From NCBI GenBank assembly GCA_036522615.1, contig DATDFN010000157.1, positions 1 to 25,252 on the forward strand: a DNA stretch of 25,252 nucleotides, written 5' to 3'. Below the pieces are notes generated by a model. That model saw only the letters and a list, made by a program, of their open reading frames with translations, did no database searches and was not told the origin of the DNA. Below, in pieces: positions 14,764 to 22,087 of this stretch. Position numbers and translations under genes: made by a program. How positions within the stretch are numbered: position 1 is the first letter of the stretch; each line of letters starts with the position of its first letter. This DNA comes from JAJPJQ01 sp036522615. Its GTDB lineage: Bacteria > Desulfobacterota > Binatia > UBA9968.

Positions 14764-15120
14764 ATGAGACTTAAAATTTTAATTCTAATGCTCTTGTGCG
14801 CCGCGCCGGTCTTGGCGCAGGAGAAAGACAAGGCTCCGGCGGGATCGGCGGAGAACGGCCATAAGGTTTACATGAAATACATGTGCTACACCTGCCACGG
14901 CACGATCGGCCAAGGGGCCGACCGCGGCACCGGCCCCAAACTCGCGCCGACGCCGGTGTCGTTCGCGACGTTCCAAGCCCAGCTGCGCACGCCGCGACAG
15001 GATATGCCGCCTTACCGGAAAGAGTTCGTGAGCGATCAGGAGCTGGCGGATATGTACGCCTATCTCCTTTCCATCAAACCATCGCCGGCGGCGAAGGATT
15101 TGCCGCTGCCGAATTTTTAA
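14764..15120 (+). CDS. Periplasmic monoheme cytochrome c
   Basis: The 118-residue protein has a Sec signal (about residues 1-18, ending PVLA) and one class I c-type heme motif CYTCH (41-45). A conserved Met (M81 in QDMPPYRKE) is positioned as the distal axial ligand, and the C-terminal helix is LADMYAYLLSIKP (about 94-106). I start at ATG 14764, where the signal peptide begins; the frame is open further upstream only as overlap with the previous gene. It follows the TPP enzyme by 25 bases and so is probably in its operon, which makes it the natural electron acceptor for an oxidising periplasmic TPP enzyme. That partnership is inferred from gene order. Confidence 0.92.
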   Translation: MRLKILILMLLCAAPVLAQEKDKAPAGSAENGHKVYMKYMCYTCHGTIGQGADRGTGPKLAPTPVSFATFQAQLRTPRQDMPPYRKEFVSDQELADMYAYLLSIKPSPAAKDLPLPNF

Positions 15121-15138
15121 CCTCCCGAGCGGCCGCGT

Positions 15139-16116
15139 ATGGCGCTCCGCATCGCCGCCTGCGCGGCCGCCGCGCTCCTGTTTTTCGCCGCCGCCGCGGC
15201 ATCCGCCGCGGACGAAGGCCTCAAACGGCTCCGCATCGCGTACCCCAGCAATTCCCTCTGCTGCGTACCGCTGTTCGCGGCGGTCAAGTGGAAAATCTTC
15301 GAAGAGAACGGCCTCTCGGTAGAAATCGTCCAGATCCGCTCGCAGCTCGGGAACGCCGCTCTGGCGGGCGGCGAGATCCAAAGCTTCGCCGGCGTCGGGC
15401 CGGCGTCCGTCAGTGCGACGTTGAGAGGCCTGCCGTCGCGCGCGATTTGGTTCGCTTCCGACCGGCTCATCTACTCGCTCCTCGCGCGGCCGGGAATCCG
15501 CGACATCAAGGATCTCCGGAATAAGAAGATCGGCCTCACCGGTCTCGGCGGCACCTCGCACGTCGCGCTCCAGATCGCGCTCGAGGCCGCAGGAGAGAAC
15601 CCCAAGAATTTTATTTATCTCAGCCTCGCCGCCGCGCAGGTCCTCCCCGCGGTCGAGAGCGGCGTCATCGACGCGGCGATCTTGAGCCCGCCTTTTATCT
15701 CGTACGCGCAGAAAAAGGGGCTGAAAGAAATCTTCGACGTCGGCGCGCGCGTGCGGATGCCGCTCGGGGGGCTCACGACGACCGTCTCGGCGCTGCAAAA
15801 CCGCCCCGACGAGGTGAAGCGGGTGATCCGCTCGCTGCAGCTCGCCCGCCGCGCCATCTTGCAGTCGAAGGAAAAAAGCGTCGCGCTGATCGCTAGCTTC
15901 TTGAGCGTCGACCGACAGGCGGCGGAAGAGACGTATGTCGACCTCGCACGCACGTCGAGCGGCAGCGGCGTGCCGACGCGCGACGGCATCGCACAGATCA
16001 TCCAATCGCTGCAGATGGCCGGGCAGTTCGCCGAGCGCAAGGTCGCCTTCGAGGATGTCGCCGACGATCGGATCGCGAAAGAAGTCGCGCGCGAGCTCGG
16101 ATACAAGGTCGAGTGA
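15139..16116 (+). CDS. NMT1/SsuA-like periplasmic substrate-binding protein without a cognate transporter nearby
   Basis: The 325-residue protein has an Ala-rich Sec signal (about residues 1-24, cleavage near ASAA-DEG) followed by an ABC-type solute-binding fold of the NMT1/ThiY/SsuA group. Seen are LRIAYPSNS, FAAVKWKIFEENGLSVEIVQ (about 52-72), IRDIKDLRNKKIGLTGLGGT, and AVESGVIDAAILSPPFISYA in the hinge/second domain. It would bind a small organic compound, perhaps an acid or aromatic, but the ligand is not readable. No ABC permease or ATPase is encoded next to it, so it may serve a distant transporter or deliver substrate to periplasmic enzymes. It starts 18 bases after the cytochrome c gene, and the next gene starts 7 bases after it. 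Confidence 0.88.
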   Translation: MALRIAACAAAALLFFAAAAASAADEGLKRLRIAYPSNSLCCVPLFAAVKWKIFEENGLSVEIVQIRSQLGNAALAGGEIQSFAGVGPASVSATLRGLPSRAIWFASDRLIYSLLARPGIRDIKDLRNKKIGLTGLGGTSHVALQIALEAAGENPKNFIYLSLAAAQVLPAVESGVIDAAILSPPFISYAQKKGLKEIFDVGARVRMPLGGLTTTVSALQNRPDEVKRVIRSLQLARRAILQSKEKSVALIASFLSVDRQAAEETYVDLARTSSGSGVPTRDGIAQIIQSLQMAGQFAERKVAFEDVADDRIAKEVARELGYKVE

Positions 16117-16123
16117 GGCGAAT

Positions 16124-17140
16124 ATGGCAGCCGTGGAAAGAGAACAATTCATTCGCCACTACGTCGCGGTCGTCACACCCTTTAAGGATAACTTCGACGT
16201 GGACGAAACGGCGCTCAGGCGCCATCTCCGCTACTTCATGCAGCCCGCGTTCAAGGACGCCGGCGGCGCGATCATCATCAACCCCGAAGCCGGCGAGCTT
16301 TTCTACCTGAGCCGCGAGGAAAAGCGGCGCAACGTCGAGATCGCCGTGGAGGAATGCGGCGGCAAGGTTCCCGTCTTCGCCGGCGCGATCGATCTGCGCA
16401 CCGAAGACGCCGTGAAGGTCGCGGTCGATGCGCGCGAGGCCGGCGCCAACGGGCTTTTTCTTCTGCCGCCGATCGGCATGATGGATATCACATCCTGCTG
16501 GGATCCCGAGCGCTATCCCGAAATCTGGCTCGACCTGGCGAAGGCGCAAACGTCCGCCGCCGGCCTGCCGGCGATCGTCCATCCGGTCGCCGGCCGCACG
16601 CCGACATTCGGCATCGGCCTGCCGCTCGCGCCCGCGCTGCTCATGTGCCGCGAGATTCCCGAGATCGTCGGCTGGAAAATGACCTACAGCTACGAAGGCA
16701 CGAAGATCGTCGCCAAAGCGCTTAAGAATCTGGAGCGTAAAGTCGCGGTGCTGATCGCGACGGGCAGATATTTTCACGATCATCTGGCAACGGGAATTCT
16801 GGAGGGAACGCTGTCGGGATCGTATAATTATGCGATGGAGCCGATGATGGCGCATCTGGCGGCGTGGAAGAAAAACAATCCAGCGGAGGCGAGCCGGATA
16901 TGGAATTCCGGTCTGTACGATCTGCACGCGTACATCTATTCGGATTATTCCCGCCTACACGTGCGCTACAAGCTGGCGACGTGGCTGAGAGGACTGATCC
17001 CCTCTCCATTTATGCGCCCGCCGCAGCCCGAGCCCAGAAAAGAAGAAGTTTCCGCGCTCGCCGAGCTCCTCAAAAAGACCGGGCTCGGCGTCATCGAGGC
17101 GGACGCGATCGAGCGCATTGCGAAGCGCTTGAAGCGCTAA
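16124..17140 (+). CDS. DapA-fold (dihydrodipicolinate synthase family) lyase/aldolase with an altered active site
   Basis: The 338-residue protein belongs to the DHDPS/N-acetylneuraminate lyase superfamily of pyruvate-type Schiff-base aldolases. The Schiff-base lysine is visible as K185 in EIVGWKMTYSYEG, and GRT at 157-159 matches the NVPxRT loop. Two DapA landmarks differ: the TTGE loop is replaced by PEAGE (54-58), and the catalytic Tyr of the LYNVP motif is H153 in AIVHPVAGRT. It is therefore unlikely to be the lysine-pathway DapA; an aldolase or dehydratase for another oxo acid is more likely. ATG 16124 follows the previous stop by 7 bases, so it is the last gene of the TPP-enzyme operon. 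It ends 9 bases before the convergent NadE-like gene. Confidence 0.88.
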   Translation: MAAVEREQFIRHYVAVVTPFKDNFDVDETALRRHLRYFMQPAFKDAGGAIIINPEAGELFYLSREEKRRNVEIAVEECGGKVPVFAGAIDLRTEDAVKVAVDAREAGANGLFLLPPIGMMDITSCWDPERYPEIWLDLAKAQTSAAGLPAIVHPVAGRTPTFGIGLPLAPALLMCREIPEIVGWKMTYSYEGTKIVAKALKNLERKVAVLIATGRYFHDHLATGILEGTLSGSYNYAMEPMMAHLAAWKKNNPAEASRIWNSGLYDLHAYIYSDYSRLHVRYKLATWLRGLIPSPFMRPPQPEPRKEEVSALAELLKKTGLGVIEADAIERIAKRLKR

Positions 17141-17149
17141 CGCCGCGCA

Positions 17150-18166
17150 TCAAAACATTTGCGCAAGCGTCGCGATCGCGTTGATGACTTCCCCGTCCAG
17201 CGACATGACGAGCGGCGCGAGGTGAAGATAGCGCGTCGCCGTTTGCTTGGAATCGATTTGCTTGTAGACCTGCGCCGCCGTCGCCGCGGTCAGACCCGCG
17301 ACGGCCGCAACCTTTTCGGGCGGAATCCCGTGATTCTTGGCGTATAGACAGAGATCCATCTGCATGAGCGGGAGCGAGAAGTAGAATTCTTCCTGCGATT
17401 GTTCGAGTGAATAGGTGTCCGTCGTGGGCGGCCGCTGCCGGATTTCTTCGGGAATGTTGAGCGCGGCCGCAAGCTGATACACCTGAGTCTTGTATAAATG
17501 CGCGATCGGTTTTAAATCCGCCGCGCCGTCGCCGTTCTTGACAAAGAATCCTAGATCGTGCTCGAGCCGATTCGGCGTGCCGATTACGGCATAGCCGTGC
17601 CGGTCGGCGTAATAGTACTCCATCATTTTGCGCACGCGCTGCTTGAAGTTGGTCGCCGCGACGATGCCGCGGTAAGCCTCAGCCGTGAGGCGGACCTTGA
17701 TCTCGGCTCCCGCGGGCGGCTGTACGACGAGAGAGAAAAGCGCATAGCCATTCTGTTCGCCGGCGGACGGCAGGGCGATCTTGCATTTATAGCCTTCGCC
17801 GTACTCGGGAATCAGCGTGCGGATCGCCTCGTCGCGCCGGCGGTAGCAGCCGGCGGCCTGCAAGATCGGCGTGATGTCCTCGAGCTCGGTGCGAAGGCCT
17901 AAATAGTCCGCCAGGAGGCGGCCGAAGCTGAGGCTTTCGGGCGACGACTCGAGTTCCGGCATAAAAATTCCGAGGACGCGCTCGGCGCCGAGGGCGCGCG
18001 CGGCAAGCGCCGCCGAGACGCTGCTGTCGATACCGCCGGAGAGCCCCAGAACAACGCCGCGGCACTTGAGATCGACCGCGACCTGCTGACGGATGCCGGC
18101 GCAGATGCGTTCGATCTCTTTTTGCGCATCGAGCTTCAGCACCTCGGCGGAAAAGGAACTTTTCAT
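17150..18166 (-). CDS. NadE-like ammonia-dependent synthetase with insertion
   Basis: The 338-residue protein has the ATP pyrophosphatase fold of NAD synthetase: the P-loop LSGGIDSS (42-49), the helix NFKQRVRKMMEYYYADRHG (173-191), and GFFVKNGDGAADLKPIAHLY (206-225). There is no nitrilase-type glutaminase domain, so it would use free ammonia. It is longer than usual ammonia-dependent NadE (about 275 residues) because of an insertion of roughly 60 residues at about 104-170. Two signature segments differ: GTGNKSE is GTPNRLE (196-202), and the PSAGLW-type segment is PTTDTYSLEQ (247-256). Its ATG overlaps the ligase stop (ATGA), so it is coupled to an AsnB-ACP-ligase set. It may be a real NAD synthetase or an amidating enzyme of a dedicated pathway. 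Confidence 0.85.
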   Translation of the reverse strand: MKSSFSAEVLKLDAQKEIERICAGIRQQVAVDLKCRGVVLGLSGGIDSSVSAALAARALGAERVLGIFMPELESSPESLSFGRLLADYLGLRTELEDITPILQAAGCYRRRDEAIRTLIPEYGEGYKCKIALPSAGEQNGYALFSLVVQPPAGAEIKVRLTAEAYRGIVAATNFKQRVRKMMEYYYADRHGYAVIGTPNRLEHDLGFFVKNGDGAADLKPIAHLYKTQVYQLAAALNIPEEIRQRPPTTDTYSLEQSQEEFYFSLPLMQMDLCLYAKNHGIPPEKVAAVAGLTAATAAQVYKQIDSKQTATRYLHLAPLVMSLDGEVINAIATLAQMF

Positions 18167-19716
18167 ACGCTTTCTCTTGCTTCCTCGCTTAAAGCTAGTT
18201 TGGCGACTTTTCCCGACGCAGTCGTCGGCATCTCGTCGCGAAACTCGACGAACTTCGGCACCATATAGTCGTCGAGACGGGCGGCGCAGTGGCGCAGCAC
18301 GTCCCGCTCGGTCAGCTGCGCGCCGGTGCGCGGCACGATCACCGCTTTGACGGCGCTGCCGAGGATATTGTCGGGAACTCCGATGACGGCGGCCTGCGCC
18401 ACGCCGGGCAGCGCGTAAAGCACGTCCTCGACTTCGCGCGGACTCACCTTTTCGCCGCGCGTCTTGATGATGTCGTCCTTGCGCGCGACGAAGTAAAGAT
18501 ACCCCTCGGAGTCGCCCTTGAAGAGGTCTCCCGTGTGCAGCACCCTCTCCCCCGGCAACGGTCCCGGACGAAGCGCTTTATCCGTCGCCTCCGGCATCTC
18601 CCAATATCCCTTCATCACATGCGATCCGCGAACCACCAGCTCGCCCACGACGCCGGGCCCGACGCGATTGCCGGCATCGTCGACGATGTAGTGCTCCTGA
18701 TTCGGCATGCCGCGGCCGACCGAGCCCGGGCGCGCGTCGATCTGATCGGGCGGAAGATACGTCACGCGCGTGCATTCGGTCTGGCCGTACATGGAATAGA
18801 TCTTGACGTGCGGCATAAGCTTCCGCAGCTTGGCGATGTGCTCGAGCGGCATCGCCGCGCCGGCGTTGGTGATGTAGCGCAGATGAGAGAAGTCCCACTT
18901 CGTCAAATCCATCTGCAACAGCATCGCCGAGATCGTGGGAATCATGGGAAAGCCGGTCGCGCGCTCCCGGACGATGCGGTCCAGAATCGCCGCAGGATAG
19001 GTGAACGAGCGCTCGAGCACGACCGTGCCGCCGACCCTGAACATCATGAAAACCTGGTAGAGCCCGTAGCCGAACGAGAGTGGGAGGACGTTCAGGACGA
19101 CGTCCTCGGAAGTGTTTTCCAGATAACCGATGATCGAGTGCGCCGCGGTGATCGCGTTGAGATGCGTGATCATCACGCCTTTCGGCCGGCCGGTCGAGCC
19201 CGACGTATACACAAGCGTCGCCAGATCGATATCGATGGATCGTTTCGGCGGCGGCTCGGAGCCGAACGTTTCGTCGGCGAGGACGTCTTCGAAGGACACG
19301 ACCCGACGGCCGTTTGGCTGTCCGGCGGCGGCATCGGCGAGGAACACCGCCTTGATGGAGCTTCCCTCAAGACAATGGCCGACCGATTTGAATTTCGCGG
19401 CGTCGGTCACAACCGCGGCGGCCCGGCAATGGTTCAAGATATAAGTGAACCGCTCCGCCTTCGTCGTGGGGTTGATCATCACAAAGACGGCTCCAGCCTT
19501 GAGCGTCGCGAAAACCGCGAGCACCGCCTCGACGGAATTTTCCAGATAGATCATGACCCGGTCGCCGCGCCCGACGCCGACCGCGGCGAGACTATGCGCC
19601 AGTCGATTGCAGCGGCGGTCGATCTCCCCGTAGGTCAATCTGCGCTCGCCGACAATCAGCGCGACTTTCGCCGGGGACCGACGGGCGCTTGCTTCGAGGA
19701 ACTCTTCGAGCTGCAA
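18163..19716 (-). CDS. AMP-forming acyl/amino-acid ligase (ANL superfamily)
   Basis: The 517-residue protein is a full adenylate-forming ligase: P-loop TSGSTGRPKG (171-180), YGQTECT near 314-320, the HTGDLFKGDSEGYLYFVARK segment near 415-434, hinge DIIKTRGEKVSPREVE, and the C-terminal catalytic Lys K503 in TTASGKVAKL. It activates a carboxylic acid with ATP and would pass it to CoA or, given the adjacent carrier gene, to the phosphopantetheine of the ACP. The start is TTG at 19716, supported by a strong ribosome site (GGAGG at 19725-19721) directly after the ACP stop; no ATG fits the N-terminus. It overlaps the NadE-like gene by 4 bases. The substrate is unknown; the size and motifs also fit fatty-acid or aryl-acid ligases. 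Confidence 0.9.
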   Translation of the reverse strand: MQLEEFLEASARRSPAKVALIVGERRLTYGEIDRRCNRLAHSLAAVGVGRGDRVMIYLENSVEAVLAVFATLKAGAVFVMINPTTKAERFTYILNHCRAAAVVTDAAKFKSVGHCLEGSSIKAVFLADAAAGQPNGRRVVSFEDVLADETFGSEPPPKRSIDIDLATLVYTSGSTGRPKGVMITHLNAITAAHSIIGYLENTSEDVVLNVLPLSFGYGLYQVFMMFRVGGTVVLERSFTYPAAILDRIVRERATGFPMIPTISAMLLQMDLTKWDFSHLRYITNAGAAMPLEHIAKLRKLMPHVKIYSMYGQTECTRVTYLPPDQIDARPGSVGRGMPNQEHYIVDDAGNRVGPGVVGELVVRGSHVMKGYWEMPEATDKALRPGPLPGERVLHTGDLFKGDSEGYLYFVARKDDIIKTRGEKVSPREVEDVLYALPGVAQAAVIGVPDNILGSAVKAVIVPRTGAQLTERDVLRHCAARLDDYMVPKFVEFRDEMPTTASGKVAKLALSEEARESV

Positions 19717-19725
19717 AGTCCCTCC

Positions 19726-19974
19726 TCAGGCAGCCGCTTTGGATTTTTTCTCGATGAACCGGACCAGGCGGTTGATGGAGTCGAGATTTTCCGGCAGCAG
19801 TTCGTCGTCCTGCACCTTGACGCCGAAGGTCGCGTCGAGGAAAGCGATCAGCTCCAGGACTCCGGTGGAATCGATGATGCGCTTTTCCAGCAGCGAATCA
19901 TCGTCGGAAAACGTCTGCCCTTCCAGACCGAAGAGGAAGTTGTCGTTGATGAACCGCCGCAGTATGTCCTTCAT
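19726..19974 (-). CDS. Stand-alone acyl carrier protein
   Basis: The 82-residue protein has a four-helix carrier fold. The phosphopantetheine attachment site is S36 in RIIDSTGVLELIAFLD, followed by the acidic helix III region (VKVQDDELLPENLDSINRL). It ends with a Lys/Ala tail. The gene begins 3 bases after the asparagine-synthase stop with GAGGTG of that gene as ribosome site, and the ligase TTG follows its stop by 9 bases. It is clearly not the housekeeping AcpP (DSTG instead of DSLD, no fab genes nearby). It is probably the tether on which the ligase loads its acid for amidation or transfer, by analogy with ACP/ligase/amidotransferase sets in natural product and exosortase-associated clusters. 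Confidence 0.9.
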   Translation of the reverse strand: MKDILRRFINDNFLFGLEGQTFSDDDSLLEKRIIDSTGVLELIAFLDATFGVKVQDDELLPENLDSINRLVRFIEKKSKAAA

Positions 19975-19977
19975 TTT

Positions 19978-21912
19978 CTACTGCACCTCGCCGAAGTGGT
20001 CGATGAACTGGTCCACGACAAGCTGCGTCGACAGGACGCCGACGAACGCCATGTTGTCCTTGATGCCGATCGCCTGCCCGCCGCGGACTTTCTCCACCAG
20101 CTTCCGCACCGCGGCGGGCTGAAAAATTCCATGTCTGCCGATGCGCTCGGGAGAGAGCGCCGCCTCGGCGTATTCCCGCGCGCCGCCGGCAAAGAAGCTT
20201 TTGCCGTCGGGAGACCGGTACGGCTGCTTCGCGCGCTTGCGGATCGATTCCGGCACGAGCCCTGTCGCGGCGCGCTTTAAAATATATTTCTCCCGCAAAA
20301 CTTTCATTTTGAGGCGCGGCGGCAGCGCGTTGGCGAACTCGACCACACGGTGGTCGAGAAACGGATAGCGCGCCTCGATGGAATGCGCCATCGCGACGCG
20401 GTCGGCCTGGGAGGATAGGAGGTAGCCCGGCAGCAAATACTTCGCTTCGAGGTATTGGGCGCGGCTGAAGCCGTCCCAGCGGTCGTAAGCCGGCGGCAGT
20501 TGCGCCTCCACTTCCCGGTAGAGATCGCTGTCCGCAGCTCGATGAAGCACCTCGGGGGACAAAAACATCTTAAGCTTGGAGGTGAGCTCCCAGCGCGGAA
20601 GATGCGAGAAGAGACGGCTCGACACATCCCGTGTGCTTACGTGAAAAAATGCTTGCAGATAAGCCGGAGACTGCGCCTGCAGCTTCGGCAGGTAAGGATA
20701 GAGGCGCTTCAACAGCAGGGGGCGCATTTGCGATTCCGGCCGGACGCTCCAGAAGCTCCGGATCTTGGCCTCTTTAAAGAGATCGTAGCCGCCGAAGATC
20801 TCATCCGATCCCTCGCCGGTGAGCACCACCTTGTAACCGCTCTCGCGCACGAGCCGCGAAAGAATGAACAACGGCGCAGGGGCGGTGCGCAGGATCGGCT
20901 TCTCGGCGTGCCAAACGACGCGCGGAAAAACGCGTCCTATGTCGCCGTAGGAGCACGGGACCTCGCGATGCTCGGTCCCGAGCGCCCCGGCGACTTCCCT
21001 CTGGTGGCGGCTCTCGTCGAATTCCGCCTCCTCGAAGGATACTGAAAATGTTTTCAATGGCGTGTCGGTATATCGTCGCACGATCGCTGCAATTACGCTC
21101 GAATCGAGCCCGCCGCTGAGATATGCGCCGACCGGCACGTCGGCGCGGAGACGAAGGCGGGTGGCATCGACGAGCAACTCCAGCAGCCGCTCGGCGCATT
21201 CGCGCTCGTCGACCGCTTGTTGCGGCTGCGGAGCCGGCGGATAATTCAAGCGCCAGTAAGACGTAATGCGAACCTCGCCGTCCTTGAGCGCGAGAGAATG
21301 TCCCGGCGGCAGCTCGCGGATGTTCTCAAAAAAGGTCCTGGGCGGCAGATTGACCCAGAAAGTGAAAATCTCATTCAAGCCGGCGGCATCGACGCGGCGG
21401 GCCACGCGGGAATCGGCGAAGATCGCTTTAATTTCGGAGCCAAAAATAAAAGCGCCTTCGGCCTGAGTATAAAAGAGCGGCGCGATGCCCAGCCTATCCC
21501 TCGATAGGAACAGCTTTTGCTCGCTGCTGTCCCAGATCGCGAAGGCCCATTGACCGTTTAAGTGGTGGACGCACTCCTCCCCTTTCGTCTCATAAAGACG
21601 CAGGATCACTTCGGTGTCGGATTGAGTCCTAAAACGACAGCCTTTTCGGATCAGCTCTTGCCGCAGCTCGGGAAAATTGAAGATTTCCCCGTTGAACACG
21701 ATCGAGATCGTCCCGCTCTCGTTATGCATGGGTTGTTGCCCCGAGGCGAGGTCGATGATACTAAGCCGCGCATGCGCCAAGCCGGCCCGTTCCTGGACGT
21801 ACACCGCACGCTCGTCGGGTCCCCGATGCCTTATGCGTTCAATCATCAGGCGTAGAACCACAGGGTCTGCTTTTAGTCCGGGAGGATTTATGATTCCGGC
21901 GATCCCGCACAT
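19978..21912 (-). CDS. Asparagine synthase-like glutamine amidotransferase
   Basis: The 644-residue AsnB-type protein has an N-terminal class II glutaminase domain with the essential Cys2 (MCGIAGI), RHRGPDE (28-34), HARLSIIDL (48-55) and NGEIFN (74-79). The C-terminal synthetase domain has the P-loop LSGGLDSS (265-272), KTFSVSFEEAEFDES, and GEGSDEIFGGYD. Glutamine ammonia would be channelled to an adenylated carboxylate. Biosynthetic AsnB paralogues of this length amidate substrates other than Asp; with ACP and ligase adjacent, that is the likelier role. The ATG at 21912 has no ribosome site, and a putative TAATAC box lies 10 bases upstream, so the mRNA may be nearly leaderless. It resembles the amidotransferases of exosortase-linked clusters, but no exosortase is in this window. 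Confidence 0.9.
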   Translation of the reverse strand: MCGIAGIINPPGLKADPVVLRLMIERIRHRGPDERAVYVQERAGLAHARLSIIDLASGQQPMHNESGTISIVFNGEIFNFPELRQELIRKGCRFRTQSDTEVILRLYETKGEECVHHLNGQWAFAIWDSSEQKLFLSRDRLGIAPLFYTQAEGAFIFGSEIKAIFADSRVARRVDAAGLNEIFTFWVNLPPRTFFENIRELPPGHSLALKDGEVRITSYWRLNYPPAPQPQQAVDERECAERLLELLVDATRLRLRADVPVGAYLSGGLDSSVIAAIVRRYTDTPLKTFSVSFEEAEFDESRHQREVAGALGTEHREVPCSYGDIGRVFPRVVWHAEKPILRTAPAPLFILSRLVRESGYKVVLTGEGSDEIFGGYDLFKEAKIRSFWSVRPESQMRPLLLKRLYPYLPKLQAQSPAYLQAFFHVSTRDVSSRLFSHLPRWELTSKLKMFLSPEVLHRAADSDLYREVEAQLPPAYDRWDGFSRAQYLEAKYLLPGYLLSSQADRVAMAHSIEARYPFLDHRVVEFANALPPRLKMKVLREKYILKRAATGLVPESIRKRAKQPYRSPDGKSFFAGGAREYAEAALSPERIGRHGIFQPAAVRKLVEKVRGGQAIGIKDNMAFVGVLSTQLVVDQFIDHFGEVQ

Positions 21913-21922
21913 GCTGGCGTAA

Positions 21923-21950
21923 GTATTACGCGCGCATCGCTTTCCGGCAA
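21923..21950 (-). promoter_or_regulatory. Putative promoter of the AsnB-ACP-ligase-NadE operon
   Basis: On the minus strand TTGCCG (21950-21945) and TAATAC (21928-21923) are separated by 16 bases. Transcription would begin about 4 bases before the ATG at 21912. This fits the absence of a ribosome site but would make the mRNA leaderless. Confidence 0.35.
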
Positions 21951-21995
21951 TTCAGGAAAGTCTATATTTTGGGGTAGGTAAAAACCTGATCGAAG

Positions 21996-22035
21996 GACCG
22001 GGGCGGGAGCACCACGCACCGGTGAATGCCCGGTC
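21996..22035. repeat. Inverted repeat / potential RNA hairpin between the GNAT and AsnB genes
   Basis: GACCGGG (21996-22002) and CCCGGTC (22029-22035) form a perfect 7-bp stem, extendable by GC pairing, around a 26-base loop that itself contains the palindrome CACCGGTG (22017-22024). It lies in the 175-bp gap downstream of the GNAT gene and upstream of the AsnB promoter. On the minus strand a T5 tract follows only after about 12 bases, so it is not a clean terminator; an operator or structured leader is possible. Confidence 0.4.
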
Positions 22036-22087
22036 GGAGTATCGTATAACTGGCCAATATTACTGTATTAAAACCTCCGAAGATTTC

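Noticed and set aside
14785..16152. 455-codon minus-strand frame opposite the cytochrome c and binding-protein genes
   Set aside because: Two secreted proteins with clear signals and motifs occupy the plus strand; the antisense frame shows no recognisable fold.
17124..17138. AGCGCT-TGA-AGCGCT hairpin at the end of the DapA-fold gene as a terminator
   Set aside because: It lies within coding sequence (codons for LKR repeats), is only 6 bp and has no T-run in either direction.
16124..17140. Lysine-pathway dapA
   Set aside because: The Thr-Thr loop and catalytic Tyr of DapA are replaced, and the operon context is not amino-acid biosynthesis.
18289..20280. 663-codon open frame on the plus strand opposite the ligase, ACP and AsnB genes
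   Set aside because: The opposite strand carries three well-defined protein families across this stretch. The plus-strand translation is rich in Arg, His and Asp without any domain, as expected for an antisense frame in GC-rich DNA.
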